Assembly: GCA_963720785.1 (NCBI GenBank)
Contig: CAVRGQ010000005.1
Location: forward strand, 620,001-684,000
Direction: 5' to 3'
DNA from: CAVRGQ01 sp963720785
Lineage (GTDB): Bacteria; Actinomycetota; Acidimicrobiia; IMCC26256; DASPTH01
DNA length: 64,000 nt
In this document: piece after piece, positions 8,406 to 17,145 of the stretch
Layout of the letters: every line of letters begins with the position of its first letter
Position numbering within the stretch: position 1 is the stretch's first letter
Position numbers and translations under genes: made by a program
Notes under the pieces: generated by a model
Told to the model about the DNA's origin: nothing
Database searches by the model: none
The model's input: the letters and a program-made list of their open reading frames with translations, nothing else

Positions 8406-9077
8406 TCAGCGGGTCGCGGGATCGAAGTGCGCGTTCACCGCAGTGGCGAGCCGCTGGTGCACTTCATCGCCGCTCCCGACACCGTCGACGGTCACCAACC
8501 GGCCGAGCTTGCTGTAGAAGTCGATGATCGGCACGGTCTGGCGGGCGTACACCTCGAGGCGCGTCTCCACCGCGGCCTCGGTGTCGTCGTCGCGCTGCAC
8601 GACGTCGCCGCCGCACACGTCGCAGGTCCAGTCGACGGCGGGCCGCTTGTTCACGTGGTAGGTGGCGCCGCAGTTGATGCACACGCGCCGCCCGGCGATG
8701 CGGTCGAGGATCACCGCGGTGGGCACCTCGATGTCGAGGACGACGTCGAGCGGGTGGTTCGTGAGCACGCGCTCGAGCGCCTCGGCCTGCACGAGCGTGC
8801 GCGGGAAGCCGTCGAGGATGAAGCCGTCCTCCATGGGACCGCCCTCGGCGAAGTACTGCTCGACGACGCGGATCACGATCTCGTCGGGCACCAGCTCGCC
8901 GGTGTCCATGTAGATCTTGACTTCTTCGCCGATCGGCGTCTCGTGCTTGATCGCGGCCCGGAAGACGTCGCCGGTGGAGAGGTGCTCGACCGAGTAGCGC
9001 TCGGACAGCAACGCAGCTTGCGTGCCCTTGCCCGAGCCCGGCTTGCCGAGCAGCACGATGCGGGGACCTACCGGCAT
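8406..9077 (-). CDS. adk: Adenylate kinase with zinc-type lid
   Basis: It interconverts ATP plus AMP with two ADP. The P-loop is GKPGSGKGT (residues 11-19), followed by the AMP-site DGFPRT. The lid carries CINCGATYH...CDVCGG, the four-Cys zinc form. The protein is 223 aa. It starts 1 bp after secY. Confidence 0.96.
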   Translation of the reverse strand: MPVGPRIVLLGKPGSGKGTQAALLSERYSVEHLSTGDVFRAAIKHETPIGEEVKIYMDTGELVPDEIVIRVVEQYFAEGGPMEDGFILDGFPRTLVQAEALERVLTNHPLDVVLDIEVPTAVILDRIAGRRVCINCGATYHVNKRPAVDWTCDVCGGDVVQRDDDTEAAVETRLEVYARQTVPIIDFYSKLGRLVTVDGVGSGDEVHQRLATAVNAHFDPATR

Positions 9078-9078
9078 G

Positions 9079-10386
9079 TCAGGAGAGGAAGCCTTCGTAG
9101 TTCCGCATCATGAGCTGGCTGTCGATCTGCTTCATCGTCTCGAGCGCGACACCCACGGTGATGAGCAGCGACGTACCGCCGAACGGGAACTGGCTGATGT
9201 CCCAGAGTGCGAACACCAGCAAGGGTGTGATCGCGATGGTGGCCAGGAACAGCGAGCCCGGCAGCGTGATGCGGTTGAGCACCTTCGCCAGGTAGCGCTC
9301 CGTGGGCGGCCCGGGTCGGATCCCCGGGATGAAGCCACCCTGCTTCCGGATGATGTCGGCTTGCTGCTGCGGGTTGAACGCGATGGCCGTGTAGAAGTAC
9401 GAGAAGAAGATGATCAGCAGGGTGTAGAAGCCGATGTACCACCAGCTCTGCTTGGTGATCAGCTCGTTGTTGATCCACTCCTGCACGCCGGTGAAGTTCG
9501 ACCCGAGGGCCGATGCGATCAACGCGGGGAACGCGAGGATCGAGCTCGCGAAGATCACCGGGATCACACCCGACTGGTTGACCTTCAGCGGGATGTAGGT
9601 GTTCTGGCCGCCGTACATGCGCCGGCCCACGACCCGTTTCGCGAATTGCACCGGGATGCGCCGCTGCCCCGATTCCACGAACACGATCGCGACGATCATC
9701 GCGACGCCGATGCCCAGAACCGTGATGAACTGGATCTTCGAACCCTCGGTCCAGATTGCGCCGCCCTGCGCGGGGAGGCGTGACACCACCGAGGCGAAGA
9801 TCAGGATCGACATGCCGTTGCCGATGCCACGCTGGGTGATGAGCTCGGCGAGCCACATCACCATCGCGGTACCGGCCGTCCACGTGAGGACGATCAGCGC
9901 GGCGCGGGGCGCGTCGAAACCGGGGATGAGGTCCTTGCCCTGGAAGCCGGCGAAGCCGAGCAGACCGCCCTTGCCTTGATGCAGGGCGAACACGAAGCCG
10001 GTGGACTGGATGACCGCCAGCATGATCGTGACGTAGCGGGTCCACTGCGTGATCTTCTTCTGCCCGACCTGGCCTTCGTTCTGCCACTGCTCGAGCTTCG
10101 GGATCACCACGCCGAGGAGCTGCATGATGATCGATGCCGTGATGTACGGCATGATCCCGAGGAAGAAGATCGCGACGTTCGTGATCGCGCCACCCGAGAA
10201 GAGGTCGAGGAAACCGACCACACCGGAGTTGTTCGCCTGGTTCTGCAGGTCCTTGATCGCCCCGAAGTTGACGTAGGGGACGGGTAGGTGGGCACCGAGG
10301 CGGTAGATCGCGATGATGCCGATCGTGAAGAGGATCTTGTTGCGCAGGTCGGGCACCCGGAACATGTTCCGCAGGCGGGACAGCAT
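9079..10386 (-). CDS. secY: Protein translocase channel subunit SecY
   Basis: The channel protein of the Sec translocon in the inner membrane. It has 435 aa and about ten membrane helices, with family segments YRLGAHLPVPYV, TRYVTIMLAVIQ and QRGIGNGMSILIF. It has the usual position after rplO and before adk. Confidence 0.97.
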   Translation of the reverse strand: MLSRLRNMFRVPDLRNKILFTIGIIAIYRLGAHLPVPYVNFGAIKDLQNQANNSGVVGFLDLFSGGAITNVAIFFLGIMPYITASIIMQLLGVVIPKLEQWQNEGQVGQKKITQWTRYVTIMLAVIQSTGFVFALHQGKGGLLGFAGFQGKDLIPGFDAPRAALIVLTWTAGTAMVMWLAELITQRGIGNGMSILIFASVVSRLPAQGGAIWTEGSKIQFITVLGIGVAMIVAIVFVESGQRRIPVQFAKRVVGRRMYGGQNTYIPLKVNQSGVIPVIFASSILAFPALIASALGSNFTGVQEWINNELITKQSWWYIGFYTLLIIFFSYFYTAIAFNPQQQADIIRKQGGFIPGIRPGPPTERYLAKVLNRITLPGSLFLATIAITPLLVFALWDISQFPFGGTSLLITVGVALETMKQIDSQLMMRNYEGFLS

Positions 10387-10449
10387 GGGTGTGCGACCTC
10401 CTCTCCGTCGGGGTGAAACGGTCCCGCCCGGCCGGGCGAGGCCGTGAGC

Positions 10450-10941
10450 TTATCGGTTGGTCAGGGCGTTGCCGCGAGCCGGCGGGCGGCCGTCACCCCA
10501 CGGAGCGGGGATGACTTCGGTGCTGCCACCGGCGCGCTCGATGGCCTCGACCGCGCTCGCCGAGAAGGCGTGGGCCTTGACCGTGAGGGCCTTGGTGAGC
10601 TCGCCGCGACCGAGCACCTTGACGAGGCCGCGCTTGGCCACGAGGCCGTGGGTGCGCAGCACGCCGGGGTCGATCGTGTTGCCGGCTTCGAGGCCCTCGA
10701 GCGTGTCGAGGTTCACCACGACGTACTCGACGCGGAAGGGGTTCTTGAAGCCCTTCGCCTTCGGGGTACGGCGGTGCAGCGGCGTCTGGCCACCCTCGAA
10801 GCGGGGGTGGATCTTGCTGCGCGCGCCCTGGCCCTTGGTGCCACGGCCGGCAGTCTTGCCGCCCTTGCCACCGATGCCTCGACCGACACGCCGGCGCGAG
10901 GTCTTGGAGCCCGCGGCGGGCTTCAGGTCATGGATCTTCAT
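10450..10941 (-). CDS. rplO: 50S ribosomal protein L15
   Basis: About 163 aa, starting MKIHDLKPAAGSKTSRRRVG, with the Gly/Lys-rich GRGIGGKGGKTAGRGTKGQG and FEGGQTPLHRR. It starts 1 bp after the rpmD stop. Confidence 0.97.
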   Translation of the reverse strand: MKIHDLKPAAGSKTSRRRVGRGIGGKGGKTAGRGTKGQGARSKIHPRFEGGQTPLHRRTPKAKGFKNPFRVEYVVVNLDTLEGLEAGNTIDPGVLRTHGLVAKRGLVKVLGRGELTKALTVKAHAFSASAVEAIERAGGSTEVIPAPWGDGRPPARGNALTNR

Positions 10942-10942
10942 G

Positions 10943-11125
10943 TCAGGCCTCTTCGACTTCGACGAGGTGGTCGACGCGTGCCAGCATCCCGCGGATCTCG
11001 GGACGGTCGGGCAGCTCGACGGTGTGGTTGATCCGACGCAGGCCGAGCGCGCGCATGGTGCCGCGCGTCTTGGGCTTCGCGCCGATGGTGGAACGCTTCT
11101 GCGTGACTCGCAAGGTGGTGGCCAT
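10943..11125 (-). CDS. rpmD: 50S ribosomal protein L30
   Basis: 60 aa, with the L30 fold signature LRVTQKRSTIGAKPKTRGT and LGLRRINHTVELPD. It lies between rpsE and rplO in the normal spc order. Confidence 0.95.
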   Translation of the reverse strand: MATTLRVTQKRSTIGAKPKTRGTMRALGLRRINHTVELPDRPEIRGMLARVDHLVEVEEA

Positions 11126-11128
11126 GAG

Positions 11129-11677
11129 CTACGCGACCTCGGTAACTTCGGTCTTGCGGGAGTTGCGCTCGCGGTAGGCACGGAGCATGCCCGCGGTCGA
11201 CACCTCTTCGGGCGACTTGCCGCGCAGGCGGGCGATCTCGTCGGGACGGCGCAGCGACTGCAGGCCGTTGATCGTCGCACGCGACACGTTGATCGCGTTC
11301 GACGAGCCCAGCGACTTCGCCAGCACATCGTGCACACCGGCGGCCTCGAGGATCGCCCGGGCCGCGCCACCCGCGATGACCCCGGTACCGGGGGCGGCGG
11401 GCTTCAGCAGCACACGCGCGGCGTCGTGCTCACCGATGATCGTGTGGGTGATCGTGTCGCCCGCGAGCGGCACCGCGAACAGGCGCTTGCGCGCCTCTTC
11501 CATGCCCTTCTGGATCGCGGCCGGCACTTCCTTGGCCTTGCCGTACCCGAGGCCGACGTTGCCGGCGCCGTCGCCCACCACCACGAGCGCGGTGAAGGAG
11601 AAACGACGGCCGCCCTTGACGACCTTGGCGACACGGTTGATGGCGATCACTCGCTCTTCGTACTGGCCTTCGGCCAT
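11129..11677 (-). CDS. rpsE: 30S ribosomal protein S5
   Basis: 182 aa. It has the dsRNA-binding-like N-domain (ALVVVGDGAGNVGLGYGKAK) and the C-domain with PGTGVIAGGAARAILEAAG. S5 supports decoding accuracy and mRNA unwinding at the entry site. Confidence 0.97.
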   Translation of the reverse strand: MAEGQYEERVIAINRVAKVVKGGRRFSFTALVVVGDGAGNVGLGYGKAKEVPAAIQKGMEEARKRLFAVPLAGDTITHTIIGEHDAARVLLKPAAPGTGVIAGGAARAILEAAGVHDVLAKSLGSSNAINVSRATINGLQSLRRPDEIARLRGKSPEEVSTAGMLRAYRERNSRKTEVTEVA

Positions 11678-11701
11678 GTCAGTCCTCTTCTTCTCTGTTG
11701 C

Positions 11702-12055
11702 TCAGAGCACGAGCCCGGCTTCGCGAGCGCCGTCGGCGATCGCGGCAACCCGGCCGTGGTAGCTGAATCCGCCACGGTCGAACACGACCGTCTCGACGCC
11801 TGCGCCCTTGGCGCGCTCACCGAGGAGCGTGCCGACCTGCTTGGCGGCGTCGACGGTGGAGCCGGTGCCGGTGAACGTCTTCTCGGCGGTGGACGCCGAC
11901 GCGAGCGTGACACCTGTGACGTCGTCGATCACCTGCGCGTAGATGTGCTTGTTCGAACGGAACACCGCGAGGCGCGGGCGCGCCGCGGTGCCACGCACCT
12001 TCTTGCGCACCCTGCGGTGTCGGCGGTCCTTGGCGACCTGTCGGTTCTGCGTCAT
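11702..12055 (-). CDS. rplR: 50S ribosomal protein L18
   Basis: 117 aa. The 5S rRNA-binding core includes RLAVFRSNKHIYAQVIDD and VVFDRGGFSYHGRVAA. It lies between rplF and rpsE. Confidence 0.97.
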   Translation of the reverse strand: MTQNRQVAKDRRHRRVRKKVRGTAARPRLAVFRSNKHIYAQVIDDVTGVTLASASTAEKTFTGTGSTVDAAKQVGTLLGERAKGAGVETVVFDRGGFSYHGRVAAIADGAREAGLVL

Positions 12056-12085
12056 GACTGAATCCTCGTCGTCGAGATGCGGCGC

Positions 12086-12625
12086 TTACTTGGCCGACTT
12101 ACCGGCCTTGCGCAGCACGCGCTCGTCGGAGTAGCGGATGCCCTTGCCCTTGTAGGGCTCGGGCTTGCGGATCTTGCGGATGTCGGCGGCGACCTGGCCC
12201 ACGAGCTGCTTGTCGTAGCCCTTCACGATGATCGTGGTGGGCACGGGCGTCTCGAACTCGACGCCGGCGGGGGCGTCGACGGAGACCGGGTGCGAGAACC
12301 CGAGCTGCAGGTCGAGCTTGGTGCTGCCCTGCGCGGCGGCGCGGTACCCGACGCCGACGATGTTGAGCTCGCGCGTGAACCCGTCGCTCACGCCGATGAC
12401 CATGTTGGCCACCAGCGAGCGGGTGAGCCCGTGCAGCGCACGGTGTTCGCGCTGGTCGTCGGGACGCGACACGAGGATCTCGTCACCCTCGCGGGTGACG
12501 ACGATGTCCTCGGGTGCGTCGTGCTCGAGGGTGCCCTTGGGCCCCTTCACCGTGATGTGGCTGCCGTCGAGGGTGACGTCGACGCCACTCGGGATCGGGA
12601 TGGGCTTCTTGCCGATGCGAGACAT
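12086..12625 (-). CDS. rplF: 50S ribosomal protein L6
   Basis: 179 aa, starting MSRIGKKPIPIPSGVDV; the C-terminal signature includes RKPEPYKGKGIRY. L6 sits near the factor-binding site. Confidence 0.97.
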   Translation of the reverse strand: MSRIGKKPIPIPSGVDVTLDGSHITVKGPKGTLEHDAPEDIVVTREGDEILVSRPDDQREHRALHGLTRSLVANMVIGVSDGFTRELNIVGVGYRAAAQGSTKLDLQLGFSHPVSVDAPAGVEFETPVPTTIIVKGYDKQLVGQVAADIRKIRKPEPYKGKGIRYSDERVLRKAGKSAK

Positions 12626-12636
12626 TGGAGCTCCGG

Positions 12637-13038
12637 TTACCAGACCTGGCAGAGGATCTCGCCGCCCACGCGACGCTTGCGCGCCTCGCGGTCGGTCATG
12701 AGCCCCTGGTTCGTGGAGAGGATCGAGATGCCCATGCCACCCAGGACGCGGGGCACGGACTCGGAGCCCGAGTACACACGCAGTCCGGGCTTCGACACGT
12801 GCCGCAGGCCCGAGATGGTGCGCTTGCGGTCGGACGTGTACTTCAGGGTGATCTTCAGTTGACGCCCGGGACGGGTTGCGTCGTCGAGCACCTCGAAGCC
12901 GGTGATGTAGCCCTCGCGCAGGAGGATCCCCGCGAGTGACTCCTTCAGCTTCGAGGAAGGCATGACGACCTCGTCGTGGAACGCGGTGTTCGCGTTCCGG
13001 ATACGGGTCAGCATGTCGGCGATGGGGTCGGTCATCAT
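12637..13038 (-). CDS. rpsH: 30S ribosomal protein S8
   Basis: 133 aa, starting MMTDPIADMLTRIRNANTA; the C-terminal motif STNQGLMTDREARKRRVGGE is the family signature. S8 is a primary 16S binder and, in other bacteria, the spc operon repressor. Confidence 0.97.
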   Translation of the reverse strand: MMTDPIADMLTRIRNANTAFHDEVVMPSSKLKESLAGILLREGYITGFEVLDDATRPGRQLKITLKYTSDRKRTISGLRHVSKPGLRVYSGSESVPRVLGGMGISILSTNQGLMTDREARKRRVGGEILCQVW

Positions 13039-13054
13039 GAGTGCTGCCGCCCCC

Positions 13055-13240
13055 CTACCAGGATGCCTTCGTCACGCCGGGCACTTCGCCCGCGTGCACC
13101 ATCGTCCGCAGACAGATGCGGCACAGACCGAACTTCTTGTAGACCGAACGCGCGCGGCCGCAACGACGGCATCGCGTGTAGCCGCGCACCGCGAACTTCG
13201 GCTTGCGCTGCTGCTTCTGGACCAAGGCCTTCTTTGCCAT
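13055..13240 (-). CDS. rpsN: 30S ribosomal protein S14, short zinc-binding type
   Basis: 61 aa with RCRRCGRARSVYKKFGLCRICLR, i.e. two C-x2-C pairs (type Z). The ATG shares one base with the rplE stop (TGATG), so translation is coupled. Confidence 0.96.
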   Translation of the reverse strand: MAKKALVQKQQRKPKFAVRGYTRCRRCGRARSVYKKFGLCRICLRTMVHAGEVPGVTKASW

Positions 13241-13845
13241 CAGGAATCCGCTTCCCTCTTCAGCTCTGCTCGTCGCGACGGAACGGAAAACCCATGGCGC
13301 GGCAGCAAGGCGCGCCCCTGGTCGTCGGTCCGTGCGGTGGTGACGATCGTGATGTCCATGCCGCGGACGGTGTCGATCTTGTCGTAGTCGATCTCCGGGA
13401 AGATCAGCTGCTCCGTGACACCGAACGTGTAGTTCCCGCGGCCGTCGAACGACTTCGGGTTGAGTCCGCGGAAGTCGCGGATTCGGGGGATCGCGATGCT
13501 CACGAGACGGTCGTAGAACTCCCACATACGATCGCCGCGCAGCGTGACCTTCGCGCCGATCGCGTTGCCCTCACGGAGCTTGAAGCCGGCGATCGACTTC
13601 TTCGCACGCGTGACGAGGGGCTTCTGACCCGTGATCTGCGTGAGGTCGGCGACCGCACCGTCGAGGAGCGACGCCTGCTGCGTGGCGCGACCGACGCCGC
13701 AGTTGAGCACGATCTTCTCGAAGCGCGGGACTTCCATCACGTTGCCGAGCTGGAGGTCAGCCTGGAGGGCGTCGCGCACCTCGTTGAGGTACTTGTCCTT
13801 CAGGCGCGGCCGCTCGGCCGCGACCGGGCTGGTGGCCGGGCTCAC
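13240..13845 (-). CDS. rplE: 50S ribosomal protein L5
   Basis: 201 aa, with EVPRFEKIVLNCGVGRA and NYTFGVTEQLIFPEIDYD. L5 binds 5S rRNA. GTG start overlapping the rplX stop (GTGA). Confidence 0.97.
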   Translation of the reverse strand: MSPATSPVAAERPRLKDKYLNEVRDALQADLQLGNVMEVPRFEKIVLNCGVGRATQQASLLDGAVADLTQITGQKPLVTRAKKSIAGFKLREGNAIGAKVTLRGDRMWEFYDRLVSIAIPRIRDFRGLNPKSFDGRGNYTFGVTEQLIFPEIDYDKIDTVRGMDITIVTTARTDDQGRALLPRHGFSVPSRRAELKREADS

Positions 13846-14174
13846 AGGTCACCTCCGCACTTGCGGCACACGCGGTGCTTCGAACCGTCGTCGTCGATGC
13901 GGTAGCCGGCCTTGACCGGTCCGTCCTTCGAGCAGACGAGCATGAGGTTGGACACGTGGATCGGCATCACCTTGTCCTGGATGCCGCCCTGCATGGTGGC
14001 GCGGGTCGGCTTCTGGTGCTTCTTGGCGACGTTGATGCCCTCGGCGGACTCGACGATCACCTTGTTCCGCTCGGGGAACACGTGGGCGACTTCGCCGCGC
14101 TTGCCGATGTCCTTGCCCTGGATGACCTGGACGTGGTCACCCTTCTTGATCTTCAGCTTGGCCTTCGCTGCCAT
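13842..14174 (-). CDS. rplX: 50S ribosomal protein L24
   Basis: About 110 aa, with the KOW motif (KKGDHVQVIQGKDIGKRGEV) and the C-terminal VCRKCGGDL. ATG at 14174 shares a base with the rplN stop; a GTG one codon earlier is possible. Confidence 0.96.
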   Translation of the reverse strand: MAAKAKLKIKKGDHVQVIQGKDIGKRGEVAHVFPERNKVIVESAEGINVAKKHQKPTRATMQGGIQDKVMPIHVSNLMLVCSKDGPVKAGYRIDDDGSKHRVCRKCGGDL

Positions 14175-14542
14175 CACAGCACCTCCGGTGCGAGTGACAC
14201 GATGCGCATGAACTTTCGGTCGCGCAGCTCACGGCCGACCGGGCCGAAGATGCGCGTGCCGTGCGGCTGCATCTGCTCGTTGATGAGCACCGCCGCGTTC
14301 TCGTCGAATCGGATGTAACTGCCGTCGGGACGACGGCGCTCCTTCTTGGTGCGGACGACGACGCACTTGACGACGTCACCCTTCTTCACCGCGGCGCCCG
14401 GCACGGCGTCCTTCACCGTGGCGACGAAGACGTCGCCGATGCCGGCGTAGCGACGGCGCGTGCCGCCGAGCACCTTGATGCAGAGCACCTCGCGAGCGCC
14501 GCTGTTGTCGGCGACCTTGAGACGCGACTCCTGCTGGATCAT
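14174..14542 (-). CDS. rplN: 50S ribosomal protein L14
   Basis: 122 aa, starting MIQQESRLKVADNSGAREV, a near-universal L14 start. It overlaps rpsQ upstream by 4 bp. Confidence 0.97.
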   Translation of the reverse strand: MIQQESRLKVADNSGAREVLCIKVLGGTRRRYAGIGDVFVATVKDAVPGAAVKKGDVVKCVVVRTKKERRRPDGSYIRFDENAAVLINEQMQPHGTRIFGPVGRELRDRKFMRIVSLAPEVL

Positions 14543-14817
14543 CGGGCGCGCTCCAGGATCTCCACGACGCGCCAGTGCTTCAGCTTCGACAGCGGGCGCG
14601 TCTCGGCCACGCGGACGCGGTCGCCCTCACGCACCTCGTTCGCCTCGTCGTGCGCGTAGAGGTGGTTCGTGCGCTGCATCGTCTTGCCGTAGCGGCGGTG
14701 CCGCACCCGGTCGACGACGGCAACCACGACCGTCTTGTCCATCTTCGTCGAGACCACGATCCCTTCCCGGAGCTTGCGCCGGGTGGACCGCGGTTCGGCG
14801 GAGGTTTCCTCAGCCAC
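14539..14817 (-). CDS. rpsQ: 30S ribosomal protein S17
   Basis: 92 aa, an OB-fold protein with REGIVVSTKMDKTVVVAV and GDRVRVAETRPLSKLKHWR. It lies between rpmC and rplN. Confidence 0.97.
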   Translation of the reverse strand: MAEETSAEPRSTRRKLREGIVVSTKMDKTVVVAVVDRVRHRRYGKTMQRTNHLYAHDEANEVREGDRVRVAETRPLSKLKHWRVVEILERAR

Positions 14818-14823
14818 GGTTTC

Positions 14824-15048
14824 CTACTTTCCGTCCAGCTCGGCCTGCTCGGCGGCGACGATCTCTCGCTCGCGGAGCAGGGTCTCGATGCGCGCAACGT
14901 CCTTCTTCACAGCCGGAATGCGCGAGATGTTGTCGAGCTCGCCGGTGGCGTTCTGGAAGCGGAGGTTGAAGAGCTCCTCCTTCGCCTCCCCCAGCCGGTG
15001 CTCGAGCTCGGTGTCGTTCAGTTCGCGAAGTTCCTTGGCGGTCGCCAT
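14824..15048 (-). CDS. rpmC: 50S ribosomal protein L29
   Basis: 74 aa, a two-helix protein: ELRELNDTELEHRLGEAKEE and FNLRFQNATGEL. ATG at 15048. It lies 5 bp after the rplP stop. Confidence 0.95.
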   Translation of the reverse strand: MATAKELRELNDTELEHRLGEAKEELFNLRFQNATGELDNISRIPAVKKDVARIETLLREREIVAAEQAELDGK

Positions 15049-15053
15049 GGGGC

Positions 15054-15470
15054 TCAACCCTCTTCCTGACGGACCACGAAGCGGGTCTTGATCGGGAGCT
15101 TGTGCATCGCGAGACGCATGGCCTCGCGCGCGGTGGGCTCGGGAACACCCGACAGCTCGAACATCACGCGACCCGGCTTCACCACGGCGACCCAGCGCTC
15201 CGGGTTGCCCTTGCCGGAACCCATGCGGGTCTCGGCCGGCTTCTGCGTGATCGGCTTGTCCGGGAAGATGTTGATCCAGACCTTGCCGCCACGCTTGATG
15301 TAGCGGGTCATCGCGATACGAGCGGCTTCGATCTGGCGGTTGGTGATCCAGCCCGGCTCGAGGGCCTGGATGCCGTAGTCGCCGAAGGTGACCTTGGTGC
15401 CGCCCTTGGCCAGACCGGTCATCCGGCCACGCTGGGTCTTGCGGTGGCGAACCTTGCGGGGCATCAGCAT
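15054..15470 (-). CDS. rplP: 50S ribosomal protein L16
   Basis: 138 aa, starting MLMPRKVRHRKTQRGRMTG, with GGKVWINIFPDKPITQKPAE and RMGSGKGNPERWVAVVKPG. L16 is essential for A-site architecture. A 19-codon micro-ORF lies 3 bp upstream. Confidence 0.97.
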   Translation of the reverse strand: MLMPRKVRHRKTQRGRMTGLAKGGTKVTFGDYGIQALEPGWITNRQIEAARIAMTRYIKRGGKVWINIFPDKPITQKPAETRMGSGKGNPERWVAVVKPGRVMFELSGVPEPTAREAMRLAMHKLPIKTRFVVRQEEG

Positions 15471-15473
15471 GCG

Positions 15474-15533
15474 TCAGTCCTCCCAGTCGCCAAGGGAAGT
15501 CGGCGGAGCCTCGTGGTGCTGGCAAACGTTCAT
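15474..15533 (-). CDS. 19-codon micro-ORF repeating the end of rpsC
   Basis: ATG at 15531-15533 and TGA at 15474-15476 encode MNVCQHHEAPPTSLGDWED. The preceding gene rpsC ends QHHEAPKFHGDSED, so 12 of the 19 residues align with that tail. It fills the 68-bp rpsC-rplP gap. It is most likely a relic of a local duplication of the rpsC 3' end. Whether it is translated is unknown. Confidence 0.4.
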   Translation of the reverse strand: MNVCQHHEAPPTSLGDWED

Positions 15534-15538
15534 CGCGG

Positions 15539-16462
15539 TCAGTCCTCCGAGTCGCCGTGGAACTTGGGAGCCTCGTGGTGCTGACGCGTGCGACGCTCGA
15601 TCTCTTCTTCTTCCGCGAGGAGTCGCTCGAGCTCGGGGTCGGCCTCCTTGACCAGCGGGCTGGCCTCCTCGGTGACCTCTTCCGGCGTGCCCTCCACCTG
15701 CGTGGCCTCACCGGCCGGGCGACGGCGACCGCCACCCGCGCTCACGACGCGACGCTGCGGGCCCTGGCCCGAGGTCTCGCCGACCGCCATCGCGGCTTCC
15801 TTGGTGATCTTGTCCTCGGCCGAGGACTTGTAGGGCAGGATCTCGCCCTTGTAGATCCACACCTTCACGCCGATGCGGCCGAAGGTGGTGCGGGCCTCGG
15901 CCTCGCCGTAATCGATGTCGGCGCGCAGCGTGTGCAGCGGCACGCGACCTTCGCGGTACCACTCCTTGCGTGACATCTCCGCGCCACCGAGGCGACCGCT
16001 GCACTGCACGCGGATGCCCTGGGCGCCGGCCTTCATGGCGGTCTGCACCGCACGCTTCATCGCCCGGCGGAAGGAGACGCGGCCGGTGAGCTGGTCGGCG
16101 ACACCCTGCGCGATGAGGGTGGCGTCGAGCTCGGGCTGCTTGATCTCCTGGATGTTGAAGTGGATCTTCGGGTTGCCCGTGATCTTGAGCAGCCCGGCGC
16201 GGAGACGGTCGGCCTCGGCGCCACGGCGACCGATCACGATGCCCGGACGCGCGGTGTACACGTCGACGCGGAGGCGGTCACGCGTGCGCTCGATCTCGAT
16301 GCGGCTCACGGCGGCGCGCTCGAGCTGCTTCTTGAGGTAGTCGCGGATGCGCCAGTCCTCGATGAGCTGCTCGCGGTACTCCTTGTCCTCGGCGTACCAA
16401 CGCGACTTCCAGTCGGTGGTGATGCCGAGACGGAACCCGTAGGGGTTGACCTTCTGACCCAT
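15539..16462 (-). CDS. rpsC: 30S ribosomal protein S3, long C-terminal tail
   Basis: 307 aa, starting MGQKVNPYGFRLGITTDWKS. The KH domain (GIVIGRRGAEADRLR) and the C-domain (AMKAGAQGIRVQCSGRLGG, GRVPLHTLRADIDYG) are intact. Residues from about 215 form a charged extension ending in the QHHEAP...GDSED tail that is repeated in the following spacer. S3 lines the mRNA entry channel. Confidence 0.97.
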   Translation of the reverse strand: MGQKVNPYGFRLGITTDWKSRWYAEDKEYREQLIEDWRIRDYLKKQLERAAVSRIEIERTRDRLRVDVYTARPGIVIGRRGAEADRLRAGLLKITGNPKIHFNIQEIKQPELDATLIAQGVADQLTGRVSFRRAMKRAVQTAMKAGAQGIRVQCSGRLGGAEMSRKEWYREGRVPLHTLRADIDYGEAEARTTFGRIGVKVWIYKGEILPYKSSAEDKITKEAAMAVGETSGQGPQRRVVSAGGGRRRPAGEATQVEGTPEEVTEEASPLVKEADPELERLLAEEEEIERRTRQHHEAPKFHGDSED

Positions 16463-16464
16463 GC

Positions 16465-17145
16465 CTACTTCTCTTCCTCGGGCTTGTCGTCCGCGGCGTC
16501 GTCGTCGCCGGCAGCCTCGGCCTCGTCGGCACTGGCTTCGGTGACGTCCTCGGCGGCGGGTGCCTCGCTGGCGTCGGCCTCGACGGCCTCGACCTCGGTG
16601 CCGGCCTCGACCTCGACGTCGTCCTCGAGGATCTCCTCGTGGTCGTGGTCGTGATCGTGGTCGTGATCGTGGTCGTGATCGTGCTCCGCCTCGCGGGCGG
16701 CCTCACGCGCGGCCTTCTTCTGGCTCGCAGCCACTCGACGGCCACGGCTCGCACGGGCGGCGGTGGTCGACGACGCCTCACGGGCACGACGCTTCTCGAG
16801 CTCGTCGTCCTCGTAGCGGGCCACGAAGATCGTGATGTGGCTCGTGCGCTTGCGGATGCGGGTACCGCGGCCACGCGCACGGGGGCGCCAGCGCTTCTGG
16901 GTGGGACCCTCGTCGGCGAATGCACGCGCGACGTAGAGCTCCTCCTCGGGCACGTTGTCGTTGTGCTCGGCGTTCGCAACCGCGGAGTCGAGCAGCTTCA
17001 TGACGGTCTCGGCCGGGCCGCGCTCACAGAACCGCAGGATCTCGCGGGCCTCGGCGACGTCCTTCCCCACGATGAGGCGCAGCACCTGGCGCACCTTGGT
17101 GGGAGACGTGCGGTAGTGGCGCAGACGCGCCGCAGTCTCGGGCAT
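16465..17145 (-). CDS. rplV: 50S ribosomal protein L22 with long acidic His-Asp tail
   Basis: 226 aa. Residues 1-112 are ordinary L22 (RTSPTKVRQVLRLIVGKDV, RWRPRARGRGTRIRKRTSHI), which lines the exit tunnel. Residues 113-226 are an added tail: a basic stretch, seven HD pairs plus one His (155-169), then an acidic Glu/Ala/Asp end. The DNA shows a matching short tandem repeat at about 16639-16684. The His array could bind metal; this is inference. Confidence 0.96.
   Translation of the reverse strand: MPETAARLRHYRTSPTKVRQVLRLIVGKDVAEAREILRFCERGPAETVMKLLDSAVANAEHNDNVPEEELYVARAFADEGPTQKRWRPRARGRGTRIRKRTSHITIFVARYEDDELEKRRAREASSTTAARASRGRRVAASQKKAAREAAREAEHDHDHDHDHDHDHDHEEILEDDVEVEAGTEVEAVEADASEAPAAEDVTEASADEAEAAGDDDAADDKPEEEK

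Noticed and set aside
16639..16684. Short regular repeats as a CRISPR-like array
   Set aside because: The repeats are 12-base in-frame codons for His-Asp inside L22, without spacers.
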